Shown here: piece by piece, positions 1 through 8,602 of the stretch
How the letters are laid out: each line of letters opens with the position of its first letter
Position numbering within the stretch: the stretch's first letter is position 1
NCBI RefSeq assembly: GCF_037126285.1
Contig: NZ_CP147012.1
Location: 2,316,001-2,380,000, forward strand
Source of the DNA: Bernardetia sp. MNP-M8
GTDB lineage: Bacteria; Bacteroidota; Bacteroidia; Cytophagales; Bernardetiaceae
Reading direction: 5' to 3'
Length of the DNA: 64,000 nucleotides
Position numbers and translations under genes: made by a program
Notes under the pieces: model-generated
The model's input: the letters and a program-made list of their open reading frames with translations, nothing else
Database searches by the model: none
What the model was told of the DNA's origin: nothing

Positions 1-2
1 CT

Positions 3-245
3 CATTTTGATACTACTTCTATATATGAACATTTGGTAACACCTTTTGGAGAACATTTTTGGAATTATATTGCTGATGATGGAAATGAAAGAGCTGTAAA
101 ACTATTAGATAAAATTAATGAAGAATATTTTCATACATTTTACATTCAAATAAAAAAATCAGATAGAGAAAATAAAGAAGTTGCTCTTTCAGATTTATAT
201 ATTTTTAGATACAAGAAGAATAGTAGAAAGCATTTGCCTTATTAA
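3..245 (+). CDS. C-terminal end of a hypothetical protein, cut by the window edge
   Basis: The reading frame is open from base 3 to the TAA at 243-245, so this is the 3' end of a gene that starts upstream. The visible 80 residues are acidic and aromatic in the first half and basic at the end (last residues KKNSRKHLPY). I do not recognise the family. A TTG at 33 could serve as a start, but the frame continues above it with no stop. No function is assigned. It converges on spoT across a roughly 450-bp spacer that holds a repeated intergenic element. Confidence 0.45.
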   Translation, partial: HFDTTSIYEHLVTPFGEHFWNYIADDGNERAVKLLDKINEEYFHTFYIQIKKSDRENKEVALSDLYIFRYKKNSRKHLPY

Positions 246-282
246 ACCAATAAAAAGGAATTGTGCTTATTTCTTAAAATGA

Positions 283-640
283 TAAAAGTATAACTGAACA
301 GTTAAAAAATAAGGATTTGCTAAAAATAATCATTTCTGACTAACAAACCACATACTGCTCAATTTTCACTTTCTTGATGAATGATTCCTAAAAAATAAAG
401 TTACTGTTAAAAAATTTTTGCTTAGCTTTTCAGTTTTGCAAATCAGTTACTTTGAGAGCCATTCATTTGACTTATATATTTCAATAGGCTTGCCAATAGC
501 AAAATAGATAAGAAAATAATTTCTAATCATAAAAAATAGCCATTTAAAGCCCAGATAAGAGTATTTTGTTTTTTTGACAAAATTTTTACAACATCTTGTT
601 TTTCAAATTGGAAAGGTTGTTTTTCTGTTTTGGAAAATAA
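283..640. repeat. Dispersed intergenic element, copy A
   Basis: This stretch shares a series of conserved blocks, in the same order, with 60539-60915. The blocks are AAAAGTATAACTGA (285-298), a run around AAAGTTACTGTTAAAAA (398-414) followed by TTTTTGCTT, CAAATCAGTTACTTTGAGA (439-457), a 31-base block from TTGACTTATATATTTC at 467 through AGGCTTGCCAAT at 497, and GTATTTTGTTTT near 561. Spacing between blocks differs between the copies. AAAGTTACTG and CAGTTACTTT can pair except for one T-T mismatch. Both copies sit between convergent genes, so neither is a leader of the neighbouring coding sequence. It could be an independently transcribed structured RNA or a non-autonomous mobile repeat. Confidence 0.7.
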
Positions 641-646
641 TCATAA

Positions 647-679
647 AATAACCTTAGTCTTTTTTGGACTAAGGTTATT
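647..679. terminator. Rho-independent terminator beyond spoT
   Basis: A perfect 13-bp stem (AATAACCTTAGTC, 647-659, with GACTAAGGTTATT, 667-679) has a 7-base loop and a T-run on the plus side. It can end transcription from the left and, with the weaker T-rich tract on the other strand, from spoT. Confidence 0.8.
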
Positions 680-696
680 CTTTTTTATTAAAAATT

Positions 697-2976
697 CTAA
701 TCAGTCAAAATTTCATCTTCATCCTGCCTCATAACTTGTACGACTCCATCAAGTTCTTTGAGTTCCATAATTAGTTTTTGTACTTGCTCAGTATTTAAGA
801 CACGCAGACGAACTTTTCCCTCAAATACTGTTTCTTTATGAATATCAAAACTAATTCCACAAATATTAACTTTATTTTGATTAGAAATAATACGAGTAAC
901 ATCATTGACAAGTCCCATTCTATCAGCTCCAATAATGGTAAGAAGAACCTCAAATGTCTGTGATTTCTGACTAGCCCAATTTACAGAAATAATTCTGTCT
1001 CCATAGGATGCCATAATTGCAACAGCATTCGGACAGTCTGTTCTATGAATACGGATTCCTCGTCCACTTGTAGTAAGTCCAAAAATATCATCACCAGGTA
1101 TTGGATGGCAACATTTAGATAAGTGAAATTCTATGGTAGAATCTCCACCAATAAGAAGAATATCATCTTTTTTCTTCTTTTTGTGTGCTTTAGTTTCTTT
1201 CTTTGGTTTTACTTTTGAAGCTTTGTATTGCTCGTCTTCTTCTTTAAACTTTTTAATTTGTGTATGCTCAATTTTTCCTTTGCCAACAGCATAATAAAAA
1301 TCAGAAGCATATTTATAACTAAAATAATCTAAAAGTTGATTGACAGTCTCGTCATTAAATTCAAGCTTGAGTTGTTTGAGTTTTCGTTTTACAATATCTT
1401 TTCCATCTTCAATAACTTGTTTTTGGTCTTTTTTAAGAGCCTGACGAATAAGTTGTTTTGACTTTGAGGTACGAACATAAGAGAGCCAATCTTCACTTAC
1501 TTTTGTCTTAGAGGAAACTAATATTTCTATTTGGTCACCATTTTGAAGTTCGTAATTAAGAGGAACAAGTTTATGATTTACCTTGCCACCCATACAACGT
1601 TCACCAATCTCTGAATGAATATCAAAAGCGAAATCCAAAATAGTAGATTGTTGAGGCAAAACTTTTAAATCTCCTTTTGGTGTAAAGACATAAATCTCAT
1701 CACTAAAGAAGTTATTCTGAAACTCATCAATAAACTCTAATGCAGACAGGTCTTTGTTTTCAATACTCTCTCTCACTCTAGCAATCCAACCTTCAATACT
1801 AGATTCACTCTTATCTGTACCTCCTTTGTATTTCCAATGTGCTGCATATCCTTTTTCGGCTATTTCATCCATTCTATGTGTCCGAATCTGTACTTCTACC
1901 CATTGTCCTCTTTTACTCATAACAGTCGTATGAAGTGATTCATAACCTGTCGTTTTGGGTGCGCTAATCCAATCTCTCAAACGCTGTGGACTAGGTTGAT
2001 AAAAATCAGTTACGACAGAGTAGGTGCGCCAACAAGCAGCTTTTTCATCCTCTCCTACTCCTGTATTTAGGATAACACGAATAGCAAACAAATCATAAAC
2101 TTCATCAAAAGGAATCTGCTGCTTAACCATTTTCTTCTGAATAGAAGAAATAGATTTCATTCTACTTTTAATTTCAAAATCAAGTCCTTGGCGTGCTAAT
2201 TCTTCTTCAATTGGCTTCTTAAATTCATTAATAAAACGAGTACGAGAAGCTTTAGTTCTTTTGATATGCTCAACAATTTCATTGTATGCCTTTCTGTTGG
2301 AATACTTTAAAGACAAATCGTCGAGTTCGGAACGAATGTTATACAACCCTAGACGGTGAGCAAGAGGAGCATAAATGTACTGTGTTTCTGCTTTTATTTT
2401 GAGTTGTTTTGCACTTGGCATACTTTCTAGTGTACGCATGTTGTGCAAACGGTCTGCAATTTTGATAAGAACAACACGAATGTCTTCCGAAATTGTCAAA
2501 AGAACTTTTCTAAATGTTTCGGCTTGTTGAGATTTTTCTTGCCCAAACATATCACTAGGCACTTTTGTAAGTCCATCAATAATTTTGGCAACACGGCTTC
2601 CAAACTCTTTTTCTAATCTTGAGAGAGGAATATCTGAATCTTCAACAACATCATGCAAGAGAGCACAAATAATTGAAGTTGTTCCCAACCCCATTTCTTC
2701 TACAACAATTCGTGCAACCTCAATAGGATGAAAAATATACGGTTCTCCTGATTTTCTACGTACATTTCCGTGTGCTTCGGTTGCTATCTGAAATGCTTTT
2801 TTGATTTTTTTTGCATCATCTCCTTGCATATATGGACGTGCTAATCGCATTAAGTGGCGATAGCGTTGCAAAATATCATTTTTTTCCTGTTCTAATTGTT
2901 GTTCTGTAAGTCCTTGTTCTTTTTTTGCTTCTTCTGTTTTATTGGGAATTTCTACTCCCTTTTCTGGTATGGACAT
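697..2976 (-). CDS. spoT: Bifunctional (p)ppGpp synthetase/hydrolase, SpoT/Rel type
   Basis: This cytoplasmic stringent-response enzyme makes and degrades (p)ppGpp. At 759 residues it has the usual Rel/SpoT length. The HD hydrolase domain is intact: H83 in FHPIEVA, HDVVED at 108-113 and DRLHNMRT at 175-182, so hydrolase activity is expected. The synthetase domain spans about 250-385 with GYESLHT at 344-350 and EVQIRT at 361-366. A TGS domain (about 427-488), a Cys-containing zinc-finger-type region (KCCHPIPGDD at 621-630, with HRTDCPN at 644-650) and a C-terminal ACT domain (about 678-750) follow. A lysine-rich linker lies near 588-604. It is transcribed alone; a Nudix gene diverges from it across 427 bp. 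Most Bacteroidota carry one such bifunctional enzyme; the symbol rel would serve equally well. Confidence 0.95.
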   Translation of the reverse strand: MSIPEKGVEIPNKTEEAKKEQGLTEQQLEQEKNDILQRYRHLMRLARPYMQGDDAKKIKKAFQIATEAHGNVRRKSGEPYIFHPIEVARIVVEEMGLGTTSIICALLHDVVEDSDIPLSRLEKEFGSRVAKIIDGLTKVPSDMFGQEKSQQAETFRKVLLTISEDIRVVLIKIADRLHNMRTLESMPSAKQLKIKAETQYIYAPLAHRLGLYNIRSELDDLSLKYSNRKAYNEIVEHIKRTKASRTRFINEFKKPIEEELARQGLDFEIKSRMKSISSIQKKMVKQQIPFDEVYDLFAIRVILNTGVGEDEKAACWRTYSVVTDFYQPSPQRLRDWISAPKTTGYESLHTTVMSKRGQWVEVQIRTHRMDEIAEKGYAAHWKYKGGTDKSESSIEGWIARVRESIENKDLSALEFIDEFQNNFFSDEIYVFTPKGDLKVLPQQSTILDFAFDIHSEIGERCMGGKVNHKLVPLNYELQNGDQIEILVSSKTKVSEDWLSYVRTSKSKQLIRQALKKDQKQVIEDGKDIVKRKLKQLKLEFNDETVNQLLDYFSYKYASDFYYAVGKGKIEHTQIKKFKEEDEQYKASKVKPKKETKAHKKKKKDDILLIGGDSTIEFHLSKCCHPIPGDDIFGLTTSGRGIRIHRTDCPNAVAIMASYGDRIISVNWASQKSQTFEVLLTIIGADRMGLVNDVTRIISNQNKVNICGISFDIHKETVFEGKVRLRVLNTEQVQKLIMELKELDGVVQVMRQDEDEILTD

Positions 2977-3403
2977 ATCTTTTCAGTAAATTAAAATACA
3001 ATCTTAATCGAATTATTAGTTTATTTTTGGTTATTTTATTTAAGTTCCTAATTCTTAAACTACTTCTTTATCTATTTTTACATCATTTTTTTATTCAGTA
3101 AGTCAATTAACTAGATAAGTAGCTAAACTAATTTAATCATTTTATTCCATATATTCTAACTCTTTAGAAAAAATATATTTATCAATCAACAAATAAGCTA
3201 CTTATGTGGTTACTAATCATCAAGAAGAACTAAATAGTATTTATGTAATTTTTTAAATATAAAATTTGATTATATTTATATTTTAAGAAAAAATACTAGT
3301 CTAAAAGGGATTTTTTTTGCACTTTTGTAGTGTATAACCTCTAGTTTTTAACTCTTGCATTTAAAAGTTCTCTATTATCTTATCAAAAAAAATAAAAAAA
3401 TCG
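2977..3403. other. Divergent promoter region between spoT and the Nudix gene
   Basis: This very AT-rich spacer holds no convincing ORF. The stretch near 3318-3330 (TTGCACTTTTGTAG) looks like the -7/start region common upstream of Bacteroidota genes and would serve the Nudix gene, but a matching -33 element is not clear. No riboswitch or repeat was seen. Confidence 0.4.
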
Positions 3404-4000
3404 ATGCGTATTTTTGTTCAAAATAATTATTTAGAATTTGTCAATGAATATCCTGAAGTAACAGGAGGACGTATTTTGCAAACTGAAAAAATAAAAGACA
3501 GTTATAAATTATACCTTTCTTTAAAAACAAGAACTGATTTTACTAGAGCTTATATAAAAACGGATGATATAGCAAAGTCATTTGAAGAGTTTGCTAAAAA
3601 ATTCAAAATCAGAGAAGCTGCTGGAGGTTTGGTTATTCGTAATACTCTACAACTTTGGATTTTTAGAAATGGAAAATGGGATTTGCCAAAAGGACATTTA
3701 GAAGAAAATGAAACCAATGCAGAAGCTGCTGTTAGAGAAGTGGAAGAAGAGTGTGGAGTAAAAGCAGAAATTGTAAAAGAATTGCCTACTACTTACCATA
3801 TTTATACATACGAAGGAAAAGAAATTATCAAAAAAACCTACTGGTTTGAGATGAGCACAGAAGATGAAAGCACACCACAACCACAAATTGAAGAAGGAAT
3901 AGAAAAAGTAACATGGCTTAAAGAAATTGAAATTCCTTATATTTTGAATAATACTTGGGCTTCGATTGAATATTTGTTATCTCAGATTATTGAGTTTTAA
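3404..4000 (+). CDS. Nudix hydrolase
   Basis: This 198-residue protein has a complete Nudix box at residues 97-119. The box starts at G97, has E103, then REVEEECG at 111-118 with the metal-binding glutamates. The family hydrolyses nucleoside diphosphates linked to another moiety; the substrate cannot be read from the sequence. An N-terminal stretch of about 70 residues before the Nudix fold (AAGGLVIRN at 72-80 marks its first strand) has a form seen in other Bacteroidota Nudix proteins. The gene is monocistronic, with a terminator hairpin directly after it, and diverges from spoT. Confidence 0.88.
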   Translation: MRIFVQNNYLEFVNEYPEVTGGRILQTEKIKDSYKLYLSLKTRTDFTRAYIKTDDIAKSFEEFAKKFKIREAAGGLVIRNTLQLWIFRNGKWDLPKGHLEENETNAEAAVREVEEECGVKAEIVKELPTTYHIYTYEGKEIIKKTYWFEMSTEDESTPQPQIEEGIEKVTWLKEIEIPYILNNTWASIEYLLSQIIEF

Positions 4001-4012
4001 AAGTGTCTGTAC

Positions 4013-4058
4013 AAAAATGATTTGCCTAATAATAAATAATAGTAGACAAATCATTTTT
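4013..4058. terminator. Bidirectional terminator between the Nudix gene and lysA
   Basis: A 12-bp stem AAAAATGATTTG (4013-4024) pairs with CAAATCATTTTT (4047-4058), with T-runs on both strands. It lies between two converging genes. Confidence 0.75.
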
Positions 4059-4078
4059 TGGTTTATTATTATCATCAC

Positions 4079-5359
4079 CTAGGAAATTACTTCCTCTTTA
4101 TTTTTATTTGCAACAGAAATAGTTGAAAAATCCATCTCTACTTGGTTTCTTGTAATATCTTCAAAGGTTTCTCTTTTTCTAATAAGATAATCTTTTCCTT
4201 CATATACTAAGATTTCAGCAGGACGAAAACGAGAGTTATAATTAGAAGACATCATAAAAGAATACGCACCTGCGTTTTGGAAAGCAAGAACATCATTTTC
4301 TCTTACTTCTGAGAGTTTACGATTTGCACCAAAGGTGTCCGTTTCACAAATATAACCTACCACATTATAAATTCTGGCAACTCCTGTTGGGTTAGAAATA
4401 TTTGTAATATGATGATAAGCCTCATAAAACATAGGACGAATTAGATGGTTCATACCTGAATTAAGACCAGCAAAAACAGCCGTAGGAGTTGTTTTGAGAA
4501 CACTTACTGAAGCTAGAAATGTTCCAGATTCGCTTACCAAATATTTTCCAGGTTCGAAAACGAGTGTCAAATCTCTTCCATACGATGCACAGAATTCATT
4601 AAAACGCTCTGAAACTTGCTCACCTAAGGCATCAATATCAGTTGTAATATCATTTTCTTTATATGCTACCTTAAAACCACTTCCCATGTCTATATATTCT
4701 AAATCTGGGAAATCTTCTGCTGTTTCTAATAAAATATCTAATCCTCTCAAAAATACTTCTACATCTAAAATATCAGAACCTGTATGCATATGAAGTCCTG
4801 TAATTTTCATTTTATAGGCTTCTACGATACGCTGCACATGACGCATTTGATATAAAGAAATTCCAAACTTGGAATCTATATGCCCCACAGAAATTTTTGC
4901 ATTTCCACCAGCCATCAAGTGAGGATTTATACGTACACAAACAGGAACTTTTCCTCCCCATTGATGTCCAAACTCTTCTAAAACTGAAATACTATCAATA
5001 TTTACTTGTACCCCCAAATTTACTGCCTCATTTATTTCACTTAATGCAACTGAATTCGGTGTAAATAAAATATCAGAAGGCTCAAAACCAGCTAAAAGAC
5101 CAAGTTGAACTTCTTCAATAGACACAGTATCTAACCCTGCACCCAAAGATTTGAAGAATTTCAAAACCGAAATATTTGTAAGAGCTTTACAAGCATAGTG
5201 TACCTTCATTTTGGTTTTTGAAAACGCCTTACAAAGCTGTTTGTATTGTGTTTCCATTTTCTTTGCATCATATACATACAAAGGAGTTCCATATTTTTCT
5301 GAAAGTGAGAGTGCAGAAATGCCCCCAATATAATATTCGTCTTGATCGAATTCTAACAT
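4079..5359 (-). CDS. lysA: Diaminopimelate decarboxylase
   Basis: The enzyme catalyses the last step of lysine biosynthesis, PLP-dependent decarboxylation of meso-diaminopimelate to L-lysine. At 426 residues it is a full-length fold III (alanine-racemase-like) decarboxylase. The PLP lysine is K58 in HYACKAL. HMHTGSD at 190-196, the glycine loop GSGFK at 226-230 and EPGKY at 269-273 are present. The catalytic cysteine of the partner active site is C338 in CETDTFG. A C-terminal tail of about 25 residues is poorly conserved. No other lysine genes are adjacent; it converges on the Nudix gene. Confidence 0.93.
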   Translation of the reverse strand: MLEFDQDEYYIGGISALSLSEKYGTPLYVYDAKKMETQYKQLCKAFSKTKMKVHYACKALTNISVLKFFKSLGAGLDTVSIEEVQLGLLAGFEPSDILFTPNSVALSEINEAVNLGVQVNIDSISVLEEFGHQWGGKVPVCVRINPHLMAGGNAKISVGHIDSKFGISLYQMRHVQRIVEAYKMKITGLHMHTGSDILDVEVFLRGLDILLETAEDFPDLEYIDMGSGFKVAYKENDITTDIDALGEQVSERFNEFCASYGRDLTLVFEPGKYLVSESGTFLASVSVLKTTPTAVFAGLNSGMNHLIRPMFYEAYHHITNISNPTGVARIYNVVGYICETDTFGANRKLSEVRENDVLAFQNAGAYSFMMSSNYNSRFRPAEILVYEGKDYLIRKRETFEDITRNQVEMDFSTISVANKNKEEVIS

Positions 5360-5506
5360 GATTGTGAATAAAAAAGTTAATTAAATAAAAGCACAAAATT
5401 GTTCTAATGAAATACATAGAACTAAAAACAAATTTAATAAAGTAATAGTTCGTTTTGATGTTTAAAAAGAAGTTATTTATGAAAAATTAAATTTTATAAA
5501 TATAAA

Positions 5507-5535
5507 AGCCCTATCTAATTACATTAGATAAGGCT
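5507..5535 (-). terminator. Terminator after the 51-residue peptide gene
   Basis: A 13-base stem (5507-5519 with 5523-5535) with a 3-base loop and one mismatch is followed on the minus strand by a T/A-rich tract. It lies about 80 bases beyond the stop of the small ORF at 5614-5769 and before lysA, which suggests that the small gene is its own transcription unit. Confidence 0.6.
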
Positions 5536-5613
5536 CATTAATTAATTAAACACATATTTTATTTTTTGAAAGTATATATAGATAAGTTCGACCTATTTTA
5601 AAACACTTAAGTA

Positions 5614-5769
5614 TTAACCAGGTAGTTTTGGTGGATCGTTATCTTCTGTACTTGCACTAGTAGTCATTTCTAGTCTTTCTTCTAATTCTTCAGTAAGAAG
5701 TTCATTTTCTAATTCTGCAAAAAGCTCATTTTGAGCATCAATTTGCTTTGAGTTATTTTGAGTATTCAT
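5614..5769 (-). CDS. Small 51-residue protein, unknown
   Basis: An ATG-to-TAA frame encodes 51 residues that are not low-complexity noise. It begins MNTQNNSKQIDAQ, continues as an acidic, probably helical stretch (NELFAELENELLTEELEERL, about 14-33), then a Ser/Thr segment TTSAST (36-41) and the tail EDNDPPKLPG. It has no signal peptide, membrane segment or cysteine. The codon choice fits the genome, and a terminator follows. The leader-like helix plus a short hydroxyl-rich and proline-rich tail recalls peptide precursors in shape only; no maturation enzyme is adjacent. It may simply be a small cytosolic protein. No function is assigned. Confidence 0.45.
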   Translation of the reverse strand: MNTQNNSKQIDAQNELFAELENELLTEELEERLEMTTSASTEDNDPPKLPG

Positions 5770-6230
5770 AGCGTAAAATTTTTGAAGTGTAAAAGTATAT
5801 TATAATTTTAAATAAAAAAACAAGGGTCTTGAAATAGTTTAATGGAAAGACAAAACTAAGAGTGATAAAGAAGTTTTGTATAATTCCTTGTTTTAGTATA
5901 CTCCAAATATAGGGCTTAATATTGCAGAATCAAATACTGATTAATATGTTTTTATTACTTGAGTTGTGTGATTGTGATTAATAAGTCAAAATTAAATTTG
6001 GTAAAATTAAATTTCAGCCAAATAATGCAACTGTGTTTATTATAAAGGTTAATTATCCTTACTATTTATATAAAAAATCCAATTTTAGAGCACTCGAAAG
6101 ATACTATTAGTTTTTTTTAATTTAAAAAATAGATTCTTTAACAAAGTCATAATACGCTGAAAATCTACGCTTTATACAATAAAATTACATAATGATAAAT
6201 TACATAATCTATTTTTTAGGACTTTTTTAG
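5770..6230. other. Intergenic, AT-rich, no gene seen
   Basis: About 460 bases have stops in all frames at short intervals. It presumably carries the promoter of the 51-residue gene at its left end. No repeats or hairpins of note were found. Confidence 0.4.
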
Positions 6231-6577
6231 GTAAAAATTAGCTTAGTTTTATTAGAAAATAGTGCAAAAATATCTAAACATACTGAAAAGAGCATATCTA
6301 TACCATCAGATTTTGGCAAAAATGAAGCAACTTTATTAATTATCAAAACTAAAAATTGGATTTTTACTAAAAAAAATAAAGCCATAAGTGAATACAATGG
6401 TAATTATGAAATAATAAAAGAAACAGATTTAATCTCTAGTAAATACAAAATACATCGAAGTACAGATATGTATTAGAGTTTGGAATACGTTGTATTATTT
6501 GGGAAGGATATAAAGGAGAATCATATAGTAGAATGAAATATGCACCACCTCACATTAATAGACACAAAGAAGAATAA
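6231..6577 (+). pseudogene. Decayed gene remnant, unknown protein
   Basis: A protein-like reading can be followed through this stretch but is interrupted. The frame from 6231 reads hydrophilic sequence including IPSDFGKNEATLLIIK and NKAISEYNGNYEIIKE up to about 6420. A one-base shift then continues the sense (TDLISSKYKIHRSTDMY), hits an in-frame TAG at 6473-6475, and goes on in the same frame as SFGIRCIIWEGYKGES and KYAPPHINRHKEE to TAA at 6575-6577. There is no good start codon at the front. The pattern of one frameshift plus one nonsense codon fits a dying gene. The family is not recognised. A chance arrangement is possible, but the continuing protein-like composition across the breaks argues against it. 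Confidence 0.45.
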
Positions 6578-6641
6578 AAAATACATTGATTCTGAGTCTG
6601 ACAGATTTAAAGTATTAGTATAGACCCTGTTTCAATTCATT

Positions 6642-7790
6642 CTACAAAAAATCCACAATAGACCATTCCGAAACTTCACCCCATTTTTTGACTTGCTTTT
6701 TAAAGGTTTTAAAGCTCTCATAAACACGGGCAGCAAACTCATCTTTTGCAGCAATTTCATCTAAAATCTCTGTTGTTTTTTCTTTTAATAAATCCAAAAC
6801 TTCTTTTGGAAATTGTCTTAATTCTACATTTGGAGCTTCTTTAAGGATTTTTTGTAGATAAAAATTATTCTTTGCTTCAAATTCTGATAAAATCAAAGAG
6901 TTGTATTTTAAAGCTGCCGTTTTTACGATTTCTTGTAAGTCTAAAGGTAATTTTTCAAAGGCTTTTTTGTTTACAATAAGTTCTAAAACAGAACCTGGTT
7001 CGTGCCATCCTGGATAATAATAATACTTCGAAACACGATGAAAACCCATATTATAATCGTGGTAAGGACCTATCCATTCAGCAGCATCCACTACACCACG
7101 TTCTAAGTTTGTATAAAGTTCGCCACCAGCCACTGTGACAGCCGAACCACCAGCAGCAGAAATCACTTTTCCACCCAAACCAGGTATTCTCATCTTTAAG
7201 CCTTTCAAATCATCAGGTGTATTAATTTGTTTGTTAAACCAACCTCCCATCTGTACGCCAGTATTTCCACACGGAAAAGGAATCAAATTATAAGGTTCAT
7301 AGAGTTCTCTCCACAGTTCCAAACCACCCCCATAAAAAAGCCAAGCACTCATTTGTTGGGCATTCATTCCAAAAGGAACAGCCGTAAAAAACGAGGATGC
7401 AGGCAAACGACCAGCCCAATAATACGCTGCACCATGCGCCATCTGAACACCTCCCAAAGAAACAGCTTCAAAGGCCTCCAAAGCAGGAACGAGTTCACCA
7501 CCTCCAAAAACAGTAATTTTGAGTCTTCCTGCTGATAAAATCTCAATTTCCTTAGCCATCTTTATAATTCCTTCTCCCAAAACAGGAAAATTTGGAGGCC
7601 AAGTAGTAGTTGCTTGCCACTCAAAAACCTCATCAGAGGTGATAGGAACATCAGATTGTTTTTCTTTTATTATATTTTCAGACGAACAAGCAGAAAAACC
7701 TCCTGTAAGTAATGCAGCAGCAGTCAGTGAGCCTTTTTTTAGAAAATCTCTGCGATTTGTGAGGTTGTTTTTTAAAGGGAGAATAGACAT
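6642..7790 (-). CDS. TRAP transporter solute-binding protein (DctP family), Tat lipoprotein
   Basis: This 382-residue protein is the extracytoplasmic receptor of a TRAP (tripartite ATP-independent periplasmic) transporter and presumably binds a carboxylate-type ligand. The N-terminus combines a twin-arginine motif (TNRRDFLKKG, 11-20) with a lipobox ending in C35 (GGFSAC), so export through Tat and lipid anchoring are expected. The mature part has the DctP signature region (MRIPGLGGKVISAAGG) and a Trp-rich pocket segment (AAEWIGPYHDYNMGFH) typical of the keto/hydroxy-acid-binding subgroup. The membrane subunits DctQ and DctM are not in the window, so the receptor is an orphan here. Confidence 0.85.
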   Translation of the reverse strand: MSILPLKNNLTNRRDFLKKGSLTAAALLTGGFSACSSENIIKEKQSDVPITSDEVFEWQATTTWPPNFPVLGEGIIKMAKEIEILSAGRLKITVFGGGELVPALEAFEAVSLGGVQMAHGAAYYWAGRLPASSFFTAVPFGMNAQQMSAWLFYGGGLELWRELYEPYNLIPFPCGNTGVQMGGWFNKQINTPDDLKGLKMRIPGLGGKVISAAGGSAVTVAGGELYTNLERGVVDAAEWIGPYHDYNMGFHRVSKYYYYPGWHEPGSVLELIVNKKAFEKLPLDLQEIVKTAALKYNSLILSEFEAKNNFYLQKILKEAPNVELRQFPKEVLDLLKEKTTEILDEIAAKDEFAARVYESFKTFKKQVKKWGEVSEWSIVDFL

Positions 7791-7894
7791 TTTTTTATTT
7801 CATAGATTTATATACTTAATTAAGTATAGGTGGTACTAGTCATTATATGAAAGTAAAAAGATACGAATTATTGATAAATATATTACAAATTAGA

Positions 7895-8575
7895 TTATAT
7901 AGGTGAAAGAATAAATGACTCTAACTTTTGATATACCATTCCATAAACAGTTTCTTTATATATTTCAGTATCATCACCTTTTCTTAAAAAAGTATTGCTT
8001 TGTAATTTTACAAAATTATTTGCTTCATATCTTAATTCATAGTCAGTGATATATTCTTCAAAGCCTTCTTTTTTAACTACAAATAATCCTCTTTTATTTC
8101 TATTACTTAACCAAACATCTTTATTATACTGATTATTTTCTATAGAAATTGGAAGGTAAAAAGAGAATTCTCCATCCTTATTTGTACTTGTTGTTGTTTC
8201 GAAATGAGTAATAGTTTGTATTCCTTTCTCACAACTAAAATTAACCATAACATTTGGAATACCATTTGCATTTCCATCAATAACTTGTCCTTGTAAAAAT
8301 AGGTAATTGAAAGAGTCTGCAAGTTCTCTATTTATAGACTTTAGGCTATTAAGATAAAGATTTGTTTTGAGAGTAGATTGTGTAGTAAGCTGATAGGTAG
8401 ATATTTTTGCACAAAGTTTTCCTTCTGTCTTTTGCTTATAATCTATTATTTCTTCTCTTGTCATTTGAGAAAAATCAACTACAAACATTTTACAAATATC
8501 ACAGAATCTTCCTCCATCTTTTGGTTTCATTTTATCCCACTCTTGAAAACAATGTTGTGGTATAGATATATCCAT
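7895..8575 (-). CDS. Hypothetical protein with Cys-containing N-terminal motif and carboxypeptidase-like domain
   Basis: This 226-residue protein has no signal peptide. Residues 1-60 hold the pattern C-x(n)-W-x-K-M, GRFCDICKMFVVDF and KLCAKIS, a four-cysteine module I recognise from many Bacteroidota proteins, where it precedes a carboxypeptidase regulatory-like (beta-sandwich) domain. That second domain is visible at about 95-180 (GQVIDGNANGIPNVMVNFSC, TNKDGEFSFYLP). The cysteines may bind metal, but that is inference. The function of such proteins is unknown. It is transcribed with the same polarity as the neighbours, 28 bases after the next gene upstream. Confidence 0.55.
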   Translation of the reverse strand: MDISIPQHCFQEWDKMKPKDGGRFCDICKMFVVDFSQMTREEIIDYKQKTEGKLCAKISTYQLTTQSTLKTNLYLNSLKSINRELADSFNYLFLQGQVIDGNANGIPNVMVNFSCEKGIQTITHFETTTSTNKDGEFSFYLPISIENNQYNKDVWLSNRNKRGLFVVKKEGFEEYITDYELRYEANNFVKLQSNTFLRKGDDTEIYKETVYGMVYQKLESFILSPI

Positions 8576-8602
8576 TTTATCTAATATTTATAAATGCTAG
8601 AA

